This document shows positions 25,212 through 33,418 of a stretch of DNA of 36,370 nt, piece by piece (position 1 is the first letter of the stretch; each line of letters starts with the position of its first letter). The notes beneath the pieces are model-generated. The model was not told where the DNA came from. It did not search any database and saw only the letters and a list, made by a program, of their open reading frames with translations. This DNA comes from Gluconobacter sp. P1C6_b. GTDB lineage: Bacteria > Pseudomonadota > Alphaproteobacteria > Acetobacterales > Acetobacteraceae. The stretch lies in assembly GCF_018811945.1 (NCBI RefSeq), contig NZ_JACRVU010000028.1, positions 1-36,370 on the forward strand, in the 5' to 3' direction. The position numbers and the translations under genes are program-made.

Positions 25212-26162
25212 TCAGCCGGCCTGCTGGATGGCGGAGAGGATCCAGTTGCCGCGGCCATCGGCGCGGACGAAGGTCCAGAGTTCGGTCACGGTGACGGGCT
25301 CGGTGGAGCTGCCGTCGATGACGTTGCCCATGGAGTCCGTGGTGACGTCCGTCATGGAATAACGCATGGCGACCGTAGCGTAGGTCAGGTTGCCTTCGCG
25401 CCATGCTTCGGAGAGGTCTCCGCGCTGGAACTGGACGTTGGAGACGATGTTCCGTGCGCCGCGGCTCGCCAGATCGGAAAGCTGGGCGTTGAAATAGCCT
25501 GTCATTTCCGGAGTGGCCATGCTGGCGAGGGCGCGCATGTTCTGTGCGCTCCAGGCCGCCTGGATGTCGAGCAGGAGCCGCTGAAAGCTCATGTAGTCGT
25601 CATTGGTCAGCGTCACCGGTGTGCTGCCGCCTGCATTGCCGAAGGGTGGGGCGCCTGTGGAAGAGGGCATGCCCATCGGGCTGCGCTGGCCACGGTTACC
25701 GAACATGCGCAGGACGAAGGCGATCAGGCCGCCGATGATAAGGACCTGTAGCAGGAAGCCGAAGAACGACGTGCCGCCGGTCATGCCGCCCATGAAGCCG
25801 TGACCACTCAGCAGACCGAACAGGCCTGCGCCCAGGAAGCCGCCAGCAAAGCCGCTCAGGAACGGATGGCGGACCGGGTAGGAGGGTCTGTAGGCCGGGG
25901 CGCCGTAGCCGGGCATCGGACGCGGGCTGGCATAGCCCGGCGAACCGTAACCGGGCGGCGGCGTGCGCGGTGTGGCGGACTGATCCATCGGGCGGGCCCA
26001 GCCGGGCGTGATGGAGGTGCGCGGGGGGGCGCTCCAGGTGTGGGAGCCGCGGCTTCCGATGGAGCTGCCGCCGCCCGGGCGTGCATCCGCTGTTCCCAAA
26101 GCGCCTAGGCTGACAGCGCAGAGGAGGGCGAGGGCGGTCGAAGAAAGTCGGAATTTACGCAT
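25212..26162 (-). CDS. Tim44-like domain protein
   Basis: A 316-aa protein with a signal peptide or N-terminal anchor (residues 1-27, ending GTADA), then a long Gly/Pro/Ser-rich low-complexity region with YGSPGYASP-type repeats. A Gly-rich hydrophobic stretch follows (GFAGGFLGAGLFGLLSG), then a transmembrane helix (FFGFLLQVLIIGGLIAFVLR). The C-terminal Tim44/MRPL45-like domain spans about residues 190-316 (DYMSFQRLLLDIQAAWSAQN; LWTFVRADGRGNWILSAIQQ). Bacterial members are poorly understood. Start chosen as ATG 26162, which overlaps the last base of the pmbA stop (TGATG), so translation is coupled; a TTG one codon earlier is less likely. Confidence 0.88.
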   Translation of the reverse strand: MRKFRLSSTALALLCAVSLGALGTADARPGGGSSIGSRGSHTWSAPPRTSITPGWARPMDQSATPRTPPPGYGSPGYASPRPMPGYGAPAYRPSYPVRHPFLSGFAGGFLGAGLFGLLSGHGFMGGMTGGTSFFGFLLQVLIIGGLIAFVLRMFGNRGQRSPMGMPSSTGAPPFGNAGGSTPVTLTNDDYMSFQRLLLDIQAAWSAQNMRALASMATPEMTGYFNAQLSDLASRGARNIVSNVQFQRGDLSEAWREGNLTYATVAMRYSMTDVTTDSMGNVIDGSSTEPVTVTELWTFVRADGRGNWILSAIQQAG

Positions 26163-27493
26163 CAAAGTCCTGCAATGTTCATGCCGTCGATCCGGATACT
26201 CGGCGCATTAACGCTCTGCCGGAACATTAGGTCACTGCCCGGAATCATGCGGGCAAACATGTCTTTCAGGTTCCCCGCGACCGTGAGTTCGGCGACGGGT
26301 TCGGCAATTTCGCCGTTGCGGATCATGAAACCCGAAGCGCCACGGCTGTAATCACCGGTCAGCATGTTGACCGACGAGCCCATGAGTTCGGTGATCAGGA
26401 TCCCTTCACTGATATCGGAACGCAGGGCCTCGGAAGAAAGGGTTCCGGGTGCGAGATGAAGATTTGTCACACTCGGGGAGGGCGGTGAAGCGACGCCACG
26501 GCTCGCGCGGCCATTGGTGGGCATGTTGAGCTGGCGGCCGCTTCGGGAGTCGAGGAGCCAGGTCTGGAGGATGCCGTCCGCGATCAGGTCCAGCGGCAGG
26601 GCGGCACAGCCTTCGGCGTCGAAGGGGCGGGAGGCGGCACCCCGGATGCGGCGCGGATCGTCATGGACGGTCAGGCCGGCGGAGAGAATCTGCTTGCCGA
26701 GGCTGTCCTTGAGGAAGGATGTGCCGCGGGCGATGGCGGCACCGTTGATGGCGCCGACCAGATGGCCGAGCAGGGTGCTGGAGACGCGCGGATCGTAGAT
26801 GACGCTGTAGGTGCCGGTGCGGGGGCGGCCGGGATTGATGCGGGCCAGGACGCGCTCGGCGGCTTCACGGCCGATGACGGCCGGGCTTTCGAGGTCTTCG
26901 AGATGCACCGCGCTGCGATAGGCGTAGTCGCGCTGCATCGTGGCGCCTTCGCCGGCGAGGACGCTGGCGCTGGTGGAATGTCCGGTGCGGCTGTAGGCGC
27001 CGAAGAAGCCTGCGGAGGTGCCGAGTGCGACCGAGGTGCGGCCGTGACCGGCGGAGGCTCCGTTGGTGTTGGTGATGCCTTCAAAGGAGAGGGCGGTGTC
27101 CTCGGCTTCGCGGGCGCGGGCGAGGAGGTCGTCCATGCTCGGTGCGGAGCTGCATTCGAGGTCCAGTCCGGCAGCGTCGAAACGGCCTTTCAGGGCGGCT
27201 TCGGCAAGGCCGGCATACTGGTCTTCGGGGACCACGAGGGCCATGGCGCAGGCCTGTTCGGCCAGACGGTCGAACTCGGCCTCGTTCAGAACGCTCGTCG
27301 AAACCGTTGCGGCCCGCTTGCCGCGAAAGACGCGCAGGCCGAGGGCGACGCTTTCGGAGCGCTCGATGCCTTCGGGGACGCCCTTGCGGACGAGTGCGGA
27401 CTCGGACTCGTCGCGGACGAGGATGGCGTCCGCATGGTCGGCACCATGGCGGCGGGCTGCGGCGAGGAGGGCTTCGACGGGCGTTGTGGTCAT
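26162..27493 (-). CDS. pmbA: PmbA/TldE-type metalloprotease subunit
   Basis: The TldE (PmbA) partner of the TldD/TldE protease, involved in maturing peptide antibiotics and in degrading small unfolded peptides in other bacteria; 443 aa. Family features are 'GLRVFRGKRAATVSTSVL', 'GTYSVIYDPRVSSTLLGHLV', 'FDAEGCAALPLDLIADGILQ', 'NMPTNGRASRG' and the C-terminal 'ITELMGSSVNMLTGDYSRGA' and 'RNGEIAEPVAELTVAGNLKD'. The HExxxH zinc motif of TldD is absent, as expected for the E subunit. The start overlaps the stop of the M16 peptidase gene (ATGA, 27490-27493). tldD is not in the window. Confidence 0.92.
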   Translation of the reverse strand: MTTTPVEALLAAARRHGADHADAILVRDESESALVRKGVPEGIERSESVALGLRVFRGKRAATVSTSVLNEAEFDRLAEQACAMALVVPEDQYAGLAEAALKGRFDAAGLDLECSSAPSMDDLLARAREAEDTALSFEGITNTNGASAGHGRTSVALGTSAGFFGAYSRTGHSTSASVLAGEGATMQRDYAYRSAVHLEDLESPAVIGREAAERVLARINPGRPRTGTYSVIYDPRVSSTLLGHLVGAINGAAIARGTSFLKDSLGKQILSAGLTVHDDPRRIRGAASRPFDAEGCAALPLDLIADGILQTWLLDSRSGRQLNMPTNGRASRGVASPPSPSVTNLHLAPGTLSSEALRSDISEGILITELMGSSVNMLTGDYSRGASGFMIRNGEIAEPVAELTVAGNLKDMFARMIPGSDLMFRQSVNAPSIRIDGMNIAGL

Positions 27494-28755
27494 GCGGCGA
27501 GCCTTGCTGTGATGTCCTCGAGCGAGGGCATGTTGTCGATGGGGCCGATGGCCGTGAAGGTCGGCGTGCCGGAGAAAATCGTGCGGGCGACGCGCAGGAT
27601 GTCGTCTTCCGTCACGGCGTCGATCCTGCCGACGGTCTCGGCCGTGGGGACGGGGCGGTTATGGACCTGGATCTGGCGGGCGAGCTGCTCGCAGCGGCTG
27701 CCGGTGCTTTCCAGCGACATCAGGAGCGAGGATTTGAGCTGGGCGCGGGCGCGTGAGAGCTCTTCCGCGCTCAGGCCGTCCTGAAGGCGCTTGAGTTCGT
27801 CGATCATGACGGGGACGAGCTCGGCGGTCTGTTCCTCGCCCGTGCCGGCATAGAGGCCGAACAGGCCGCTGTCGCTGAAGGGGGAGGCGAAGGAATAGAC
27901 GCTGTAGACCAGGCCGCGGCGCTCGCGGATTTCCTGGAACAGGCGCGAAGACATGCCGCCGCCGAGCAGGGTCGAGAGGATCATGACCGCATAGTGGTCG
28001 GGGTGCATGTAGCTGACCGAGGGGAAGCCCATGACGAGATGGGCCTGATCCAGTTCGCGGGTCGTGCGGAGTTCTCCACCCTCATAGGACGCGGCGCGGG
28101 GGCGGGGCGTCTGATGGGTGGGGAGATCGCGGAAGTGTTCTTTCACCAGATCGACGACCTGCTGGTGATGCAGGTTTCCGGCGGCGGCGATGGTGATGTT
28201 GTGGGTCGTGTAGTGCTCGCGCATGTAGGACATGAGCGTGTCGCGCGTCATGGTTGAGACGCGTTCTTCCGAACCCAGTGTGGGGCGGCCCATGGGCTGC
28301 TCGGGGAAGGCGCGTTCCTGGAACTGGTCGAAGATGATGTCGTCCGGGGTATCGTTGGCCTGTCCGATTTCCTGAAGGATCACACCACGTTCGCGCTCGA
28401 TTTCGGCGTCCAGAAACGTGCTGTGGGTCAGGATGTCGCCGATGATATCCACGCCGAGGGCGAGGTCGTTCTTCAGCAGCTTGACATAATAGGCTGTGGT
28501 TTCGCGGGCGGTGTAGGCATTGATGTAGCCGCCGACATTCTCGATTTCCTCGGCGATGCGGGAGGCGGAGCGGCGCTCGGTGCCCTTGAAGGCCATGTGT
28601 TCGAGGAAGTGGGAGACGCCGTTGTTATCAGCGGTCTCGTCGCGTGTGCCGATGGAGACATAGGCTCCGAAAGACACGGTTTCAACGCGGTCCATCCGTT
28701 CGGTGATGATGGTCAGGCCGTTATCGAGTCTGGTGACTTCAATCGTATCGGGCAT
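27490..28755 (-). CDS. M16 family zinc peptidase (processing-peptidase type)
   Basis: A 421-aa insulinase-family peptidase. The inverted zinc motif HFLEH is at residues 49-53 (GVSHFLEHMAFKGT), with the third ligand E129 (RGVILQEIGQ) 76 residues after H53, so it is probably active. 'DILTHSTFLDAEIERERGVI' and 'GGGMSSRLFQEIRERRGLVY' are typical of mitochondrial-processing-peptidase-like bacterial enzymes. ATG 28755 (MPDTIEVTRLDNG) is the family start; a longer frame to 28878 adds unrelated Arg/Pro-rich sequence. It follows thrC, a pairing common in Alphaproteobacteria, with a hairpin between them. Its stop overlaps the pmbA start. Confidence 0.93.
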   Translation of the reverse strand: MPDTIEVTRLDNGLTIITERMDRVETVSFGAYVSIGTRDETADNNGVSHFLEHMAFKGTERRSASRIAEEIENVGGYINAYTARETTAYYVKLLKNDLALGVDIIGDILTHSTFLDAEIERERGVILQEIGQANDTPDDIIFDQFQERAFPEQPMGRPTLGSEERVSTMTRDTLMSYMREHYTTHNITIAAAGNLHHQQVVDLVKEHFRDLPTHQTPRPRAASYEGGELRTTRELDQAHLVMGFPSVSYMHPDHYAVMILSTLLGGGMSSRLFQEIRERRGLVYSVYSFASPFSDSGLFGLYAGTGEEQTAELVPVMIDELKRLQDGLSAEELSRARAQLKSSLLMSLESTGSRCEQLARQIQVHNRPVPTAETVGRIDAVTEDDILRVARTIFSGTPTFTAIGPIDNMPSLEDITARLAA

Positions 28756-28780
28756 GAGGTTCCGTATTGTCGAAGGAAGG

Positions 28781-28804
28781 CAGGCTCCCCGGCTGGGGAG
28801 CCTG
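28781..28804 (-). terminator. Hairpin between thrC and the M16 peptidase gene
   Basis: Perfect 10-bp stem CAGGCTCCCC (28781-28790) and GGGGAGCCTG (28795-28804) with a 4-nt loop, 11 bp after the thrC stop. The minus-strand sequence after it (CCTTCCTTCG) has no T-run, so it may be a partial terminator or an RNA-stability hairpin. Confidence 0.5.
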
Positions 28805-28814
28805 TGTTGGACGA

Positions 28815-30215
28815 TCAGCCGCGCCGGATATGGGCGCGGACGGCGTCCTGAAGGCCGGCAATCTGGCTGTCCATGCATTCGTAGCGCTCGGTGCGCTCGA
28901 ACAGGTCGGACAGGTGCGGCGGGAGTTTGGGGTGGATGCCGGTGGCGGCGATGACGGCGTCCGGGAACTTGGCCGGATGGGCCGTGGCGGCCGCGACCAT
29001 GGGGATGCCGGGTTCCTGGAAACGCTTGCCGACGGCGAGGCCGATCGCGCTGTGCGGGTCCGCGAGATAGAGGCTCTCATTGTAGAACAGGCGCATGGCT
29101 TCGCTGGTCTGTTCGTCGGTGAGGGTCATGCCCTCGAAGACCTCTTTCATGCGGGTCCAGGCGTCATGCGGGACGGCCATGCGGCCGGTCTCGCGGAACT
29201 CGCGCATGATGGCGGCGCAGCGGGTGGAATTGCGGTCCAGCAGTTCGAACAGCAGACGCTCGAAGTTGGACGAGACCTGAATGTCCATCGACGGCGACAG
29301 GCTGGGCTCGACCGTCCGCACGCTCATGTCGTTGTCGATGACGAAACGGGTGAGGATGTCGTTGCGGTTGGAGCCGATGCAGAGCTTTTTGATGGGCAGC
29401 CCCATCTGCTTTGCGGCCCAGGCGGCGAGGACGTTACCGAAATTGCCAGTCGGGACCGAGAAGGAGACTTCGCGGTCCGGCGCGCCGAGAGCGAGGGCGG
29501 CACGGACGTAATACGGGATCTGGGCGGCGATGCGGGCCCAGTTGATCGAATTGACGGCCGAGAGCGAGACCTCGTCACGGAAAGCGTGGTCGGCGAACAT
29601 CGCCTTGACCAGATCCTGACAGGTGTCGAAATCGCCTTCGACGGCGATGTTGAGGATGTTGTCGTCCTGAACGGTCGTCATCTGGCGGCGCTGGACGTCG
29701 GACGTGCGGCCCTTGGGGTGCAGGATGACGACGGAGAGGCGTTCGCGGCCACGGCAGGCCTCGATAGCAGCCGAGCCGGTATCGCCAGAGGTTGCGCCGA
29801 CGATCGTGACATGGCGGTTGCGCTGGGTCAGGACGTGGTCGAACAGGCGGCCGAGCATCTGCATCGCCATGTCCTTGAAGGCGAGCGTCGGGCCGTGGAA
29901 CAGTTCGAGGGAATAGAGGTCCTGTTCGACCTCGACCAGCGGGACGACGGCGGCGTGATCGAAATCCGCATAGGCGTCCCGCGTCATGTCGCGCAGGGTG
30001 TCGACGTCGATCGCACCTTCGGTGAAGAGGGCGATGACTTCGGCGGCGAGGTCCGGATAGGAGAGCGTACGCCACTCGCGCAGGGTCTGCGGGCTGATCC
30101 TGGGCCAGCTCTCCGGCATGTAGAGACCGCCATCTCCCGCAAGGCCTGCGAGAAGGATGTCAGAGAAGTTCGGGGCGTCGGCGGTCAGCTCGCCGCGGGT
30201 CGATCGGTAGCGCAT
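28815..30215 (-). CDS. thrC: Threonine synthase
   Basis: The PLP enzyme that converts O-phosphohomoserine to threonine; 466 aa, the length of the long proteobacterial form. N-terminal 'YRSTRGE' and 'GLAGDGGLYMPESWPRI' are family signatures. The PLP-binding lysine is K114 in 'LFHGPTLAFKDMAMQ'. 'GATSGDTGSAAIEACRGRE' binds the phosphate, and 'SFSVPTGNFGNVLAAWAAKQ' follows. The codons before the ATG are CCCCC with no ribosome-binding site. A TATAAA sits seven bases upstream, which could make the message leaderless. It lies 23 bp after the MRJP-like gene. Confidence 0.96.
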   Translation of the reverse strand: MRYRSTRGELTADAPNFSDILLAGLAGDGGLYMPESWPRISPQTLREWRTLSYPDLAAEVIALFTEGAIDVDTLRDMTRDAYADFDHAAVVPLVEVEQDLYSLELFHGPTLAFKDMAMQMLGRLFDHVLTQRNRHVTIVGATSGDTGSAAIEACRGRERLSVVILHPKGRTSDVQRRQMTTVQDDNILNIAVEGDFDTCQDLVKAMFADHAFRDEVSLSAVNSINWARIAAQIPYYVRAALALGAPDREVSFSVPTGNFGNVLAAWAAKQMGLPIKKLCIGSNRNDILTRFVIDNDMSVRTVEPSLSPSMDIQVSSNFERLLFELLDRNSTRCAAIMREFRETGRMAVPHDAWTRMKEVFEGMTLTDEQTSEAMRLFYNESLYLADPHSAIGLAVGKRFQEPGIPMVAAATAHPAKFPDAVIAATGIHPKLPPHLSDLFERTERYECMDSQIAGLQDAVRAHIRRG

Positions 30216-30238
30216 GGGGGAATTTATATCACGTCCTG

Positions 30239-31222
30239 TCAGGGCAAGGCGATGCGAAGAATGTGGGTTGTGCCATCTTCCGTGGCCAGAACGGCCATCT
30301 GATGGCTGTCGGAGACGGCGGGGGCGCCTGCATCGAAGAGGCGCTGGTCACGGAGGATCCGCAGCGGGATACGGTCGCTGCCGAATTTCAGGATGCTGCC
30401 GACGGTGATGTCGGACAGGTAGAAGGTGCCATCCGGATTCAGGGTCGCGCCCCCGAGGCTGGGGGTTGTCCGCCACTCGGTGATGCCGTCGAGCTGTTCG
30501 ACGGCGGTGAAGGTCGTATCGGTCAGCAGGGCGGTTTCAATACGGGACATGGGTCCGCAGGCGGGCTGGTAGAAGAGCCACTGGCCTTTCGCATCCAGCA
30601 TGAGGAAGCGCACATTACCACCGGCCATGGGATGTCCGTCGGGACCCATGCGCGGCTGGTTGTTGCGCAGGAGCGGGTGGCGGCCGGTGAGGGACATGTC
30701 GTAGGGCAGGAAGCGCGTGGCCTTGCCGGTCTGGACGTTTGCCACGACGAGGGCGGGTTTGCCTTCATCGGCGAGATAGGCGTGTGTATCGTGGACCTGA
30801 AGGGCGATCAGGTTGCTGCCCTGCACCGTGGCGCCGCTCAGGGGAATGCGGGACTGGACCGATCCGTCCTGCGACATTCGGATGAGGGCAGGCTGTGCCC
30901 CGGCTGCCAGGCCCCACAGCTCAGTGCCGGACCGGGTCAGGGCGACCAGGCGATCCGTGGGCTGATTGGGACCGGGAAGAGGAGAGAGCGTATTGGTGGC
31001 GTCGATCCGGACGGGATGCCCGTTGGTGTCGAGGGCCAGATAGGTCCCGTTTTCGGCGGCGAGCAGCGTTGTGGGCTGTAGGCCCGGGAGCGTTGCGTCT
31101 GCTGTGATGGACGCCTGAACGGGAGCGTCCTGCCAGGGATGATCCGCTCTGGCGGGGGTGGCCATGACGGCCAGTGCCGCAAGGCCGGTCGCGGCGACGA
31201 CGTGCAGGAGACGGGTTTTCAT
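30239..31222 (-). CDS. Secreted MRJP/yellow-like beta-propeller protein
   Basis: A 327-aa exported protein with a Sec signal peptide (residues 1-26, cleavage after ARA). The mature part resembles the major royal jelly protein/yellow family, seen in bacteria as dopachrome-tautomerase-related or SMP-30-like propellers. Relevant segments are 'LGGATLNPDGTFYLSDITVG', 'NVRFLMLDAKGQWLFYQPAC' and 'HAYLADEGKPALVVANVQTG'. The fold assignment is moderate and no activity can be named. No cysteine pair or lipobox is seen. It is the first gene of the minus-strand run leading into thrC. Confidence 0.7.
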   Translation of the reverse strand: MKTRLLHVVAATGLAALAVMATPARADHPWQDAPVQASITADATLPGLQPTTLLAAENGTYLALDTNGHPVRIDATNTLSPLPGPNQPTDRLVALTRSGTELWGLAAGAQPALIRMSQDGSVQSRIPLSGATVQGSNLIALQVHDTHAYLADEGKPALVVANVQTGKATRFLPYDMSLTGRHPLLRNNQPRMGPDGHPMAGGNVRFLMLDAKGQWLFYQPACGPMSRIETALLTDTTFTAVEQLDGITEWRTTPSLGGATLNPDGTFYLSDITVGSILKFGSDRIPLRILRDQRLFDAGAPAVSDSHQMAVLATEDGTTHILRIALP

Positions 31223-31286
31223 GCCTCTGACATTGCCCCGCCAGCCGTGTTTGGCAAGTCAGAAGTGGTCTGAACGTGCCATCAGG

Positions 31287-31622
31287 TCAGGACTGGGGTT
31301 CTTTTTTGGTATTGTCTTTTGCACCGTCAGGATGGGTTTCGGCGGCTTTGGCCAGACGCTCGACCATGCGGGGCGAGGGTTTGGGATTGGAAAGCCAGGG
31401 CGAGAGTTCGTGCTCGACGGGGAACAGGACGGCGGCATGCATCAGGAGTGCGGCTTCGATGGTCAGGCACTCGATCGACCATCGGTTGTCAGGCATGCGG
31501 GAGATGTAATGGCCCGAAGCAGTCCGGCGCACCTCGATGGGAAATGTCCGGGTGGTCATTCCCTGTCGGACCGTCGCGTACACCAGACCCGGGACCGGGC
31601 CTGTTCTCTGTTCAAGATGCAT
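31287..31622 (-). CDS. Hypothetical protein, 111 aa
   Basis: I do not recognise this protein. ATG 31622 (MHLEQRTGPVPGL) has AGAGG about ten bases upstream and is preferred over ATG 31718, which has no ribosome-binding site and crowds the divergent TPR gene. It looks soluble and mixed alpha/beta ('VYATVRQGMTTRTFPIEVRR', 'YISRMPDNRWSIECLTIEAA'), with a Lys/Pro/Asp-rich disordered tail (KAAETHPDGAKDNTKKEPQS). No signal peptide or membrane helix. It is divergent from the TPR-glycosyltransferase gene. Confidence 0.65.
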   Translation of the reverse strand: MHLEQRTGPVPGLVYATVRQGMTTRTFPIEVRRTASGHYISRMPDNRWSIECLTIEAALLMHAAVLFPVEHELSPWLSNPKPSPRMVERLAKAAETHPDGAKDNTKKEPQS

Positions 31623-31741
31623 CGTCTGAAAACCTCTGACACGGTACTTGGATTTACGGTTTTGACCAAATAACTGTGAAAACTTCGTTAACGCCTGTCT
31701 ATCTGGATTTTGTGGCATTTTCGGAGCACGAAGAGTTGATG

Positions 31742-33418
31742 ATGCCTCTGTTTTCTGCCGATCCGACCGAAGCCGCCTTTGCCCGTTTCCGTGCAGGAGA
31801 TTTCGCCGGAGCGGAGCAGGATTTTCGTAACATCCTGGCCAGGGAGCCGGGACAGCCCGATGCCCTGCATGGCATGGCCTGTCTGGCGCGCGCGCGCGGA
31901 CAGGATGCTACGGCTATCGCACTGGTGGGGCGGGCGTTGCAGAATAACGGCATTTCTCCTGATCGGAAGGCCCGGATGCATATCACGCTGGGGCTTGCGC
32001 TTATAGCTCAGGGGCATGCCGAAGCAGGGCGCGCGGCACTGAATGTAGCGGTGATTCTGCAGCCTTCCGACCCCCGTGCGCATGCGGCTCTGGGCGAGGC
32101 TTTTGAAAGGCTGGGACGTCGGGGCGAGGCCCGTGCGGCCCTGGAAAAAGCGGTTGCTCTTTCAGCGGATGACAGTTTCGTGAGAACGCGTCTCGGAGCG
32201 CTTTTTCTGGATGACGGGCTGGCGGAGCAGGCTGTCGGTCAGTTCCGGAGAGTCGTGAATCGCAGACCGCAGGATGGGAGCGCGCTCGCCAATCTGGGGG
32301 CAGCGTTATTTGCCTGCAATGCGTTCGACGAAGCGGCGACAGTTCTGTCGCAGGCCTGTGAATGGGGAGCGCGAACTGCGGAGACGCTCAACAGTCTGGG
32401 GCTGGTGGAGATGGCGCTGGGCGATCTTCGCGCGGCTTGTGAGACGTTGCGGGAAGCCTTGCAGCTCCGGCCTTCGGATGGGCGGATCGCCAACAGTCTG
32501 GGGACGGTGCTGATGGAAATCGGGCGTCTGGAAGAGGCCGAGGCCCTTTTTGGGGCGATCGTGAGGCGCGAGAGCGGAGAGGAGGCGGATCGGGCGCGCT
32601 TCAACCGGGCGACCATTCTGCTGGGACAGGGGCGGTTTGCGGAAGGGTGGCGGGATTTCGAGAGCCGTCGGTCGCTGCTGCGTCTGGCTTCGGATGTTCC
32701 GCAATGGGATGGCTCGGCGGGAGAAGAGCCTGTGGCCGTTGTGGGTGAGCAGGGGCTGGGCGATGAGGTGCAGTTTCTGCGCTTCCTGATGCAGGCGGCA
32801 AAGCGGCGACCGTTGCGGCTGAGGTTCAGGGCTGCTGCGCTGGCGGCTCTGATGCCGGAGTTGGATCAGGGGCGGATTCTGTCAGCGGAAGGGCCGGTTG
32901 CGGCGGAGGTCAGTCTGCTGAGTCTGCCGGCGGTGCTTGGGGTGGACGACGTGCCATCAACAGAGCCGTATCTGGCGGTTGCGGAAAAGCCTGAGCCGGG
33001 GCGGATCGGGGTCTGCTGGTCGGGGAATCCGTCCTACCGGTTTGATCGGAGGCGGTCGGTTCCGGTCGCATGTCTGGATGTGTTGAGGCAGGTGTACGGC
33101 GTGCGGTTTGTGGCACTTCAGCGCGGCGAGGTGCCGGACTGGATGGAGCGGGTTTCACTTGAGACGCCTGTGGATCTGGCGCGGGCAGTGGAGCGATGTG
33201 CGCTTGTGATCAGCGTGGATACGCTGGTGGCGCATATGGCGGGTGCGCTGGGGCGGCCGTTATGGCTGCTTAACCGTGAGGGGGGCGACTGGCGGTGGAA
33301 GGATGTGGACTGGTACGGGGATGTCCGGCAGTTCCGGCCGCCCTCCGGTGCGGCGGTTGCCGCGGGATGGGAGGCCGTGCTGCGGGAGGTCGCCGAAGCA
33401 CTCAGCTCGCGGGGGTAG
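31742..33418 (+). CDS. TPR-repeat glycosyltransferase-like protein
   Basis: A 558-aa protein. The first roughly 300 residues are tandem tetratricopeptide repeats (for example 'RAHAALGEAFERLGRRGEAR', 'ANLGAALFACNAFDEAATVL', 'NSLGTVLMEIGRLEEAEALF'). The C-terminal part is a GT9/GT41-like nucleotide-sugar transferase module, including 'GEQGLGDEVQFLRFL', 'RIGVCWSGNPSYRFDRRRSV', 'VISVDTLVAHMAGALGRPLW' and 'DWRWKDVDWYGDVRQFRP'. Such proteins modify proteins or assemble surface glycans; the acceptor is unknown. The frame can start earlier at GTG 31676, but AAGAG at 31731-31735 supports ATG 31742 (or 31739). Its last 17 bp overlap the end of the convergent glnD gene. Confidence 0.82.
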   Translation: MPLFSADPTEAAFARFRAGDFAGAEQDFRNILAREPGQPDALHGMACLARARGQDATAIALVGRALQNNGISPDRKARMHITLGLALIAQGHAEAGRAALNVAVILQPSDPRAHAALGEAFERLGRRGEARAALEKAVALSADDSFVRTRLGALFLDDGLAEQAVGQFRRVVNRRPQDGSALANLGAALFACNAFDEAATVLSQACEWGARTAETLNSLGLVEMALGDLRAACETLREALQLRPSDGRIANSLGTVLMEIGRLEEAEALFGAIVRRESGEEADRARFNRATILLGQGRFAEGWRDFESRRSLLRLASDVPQWDGSAGEEPVAVVGEQGLGDEVQFLRFLMQAAKRRPLRLRFRAAALAALMPELDQGRILSAEGPVAAEVSLLSLPAVLGVDDVPSTEPYLAVAEKPEPGRIGVCWSGNPSYRFDRRRSVPVACLDVLRQVYGVRFVALQRGEVPDWMERVSLETPVDLARAVERCALVISVDTLVAHMAGALGRPLWLLNREGGDWRWKDVDWYGDVRQFRPPSGAAVAAGWEAVLREVAEALSSRG

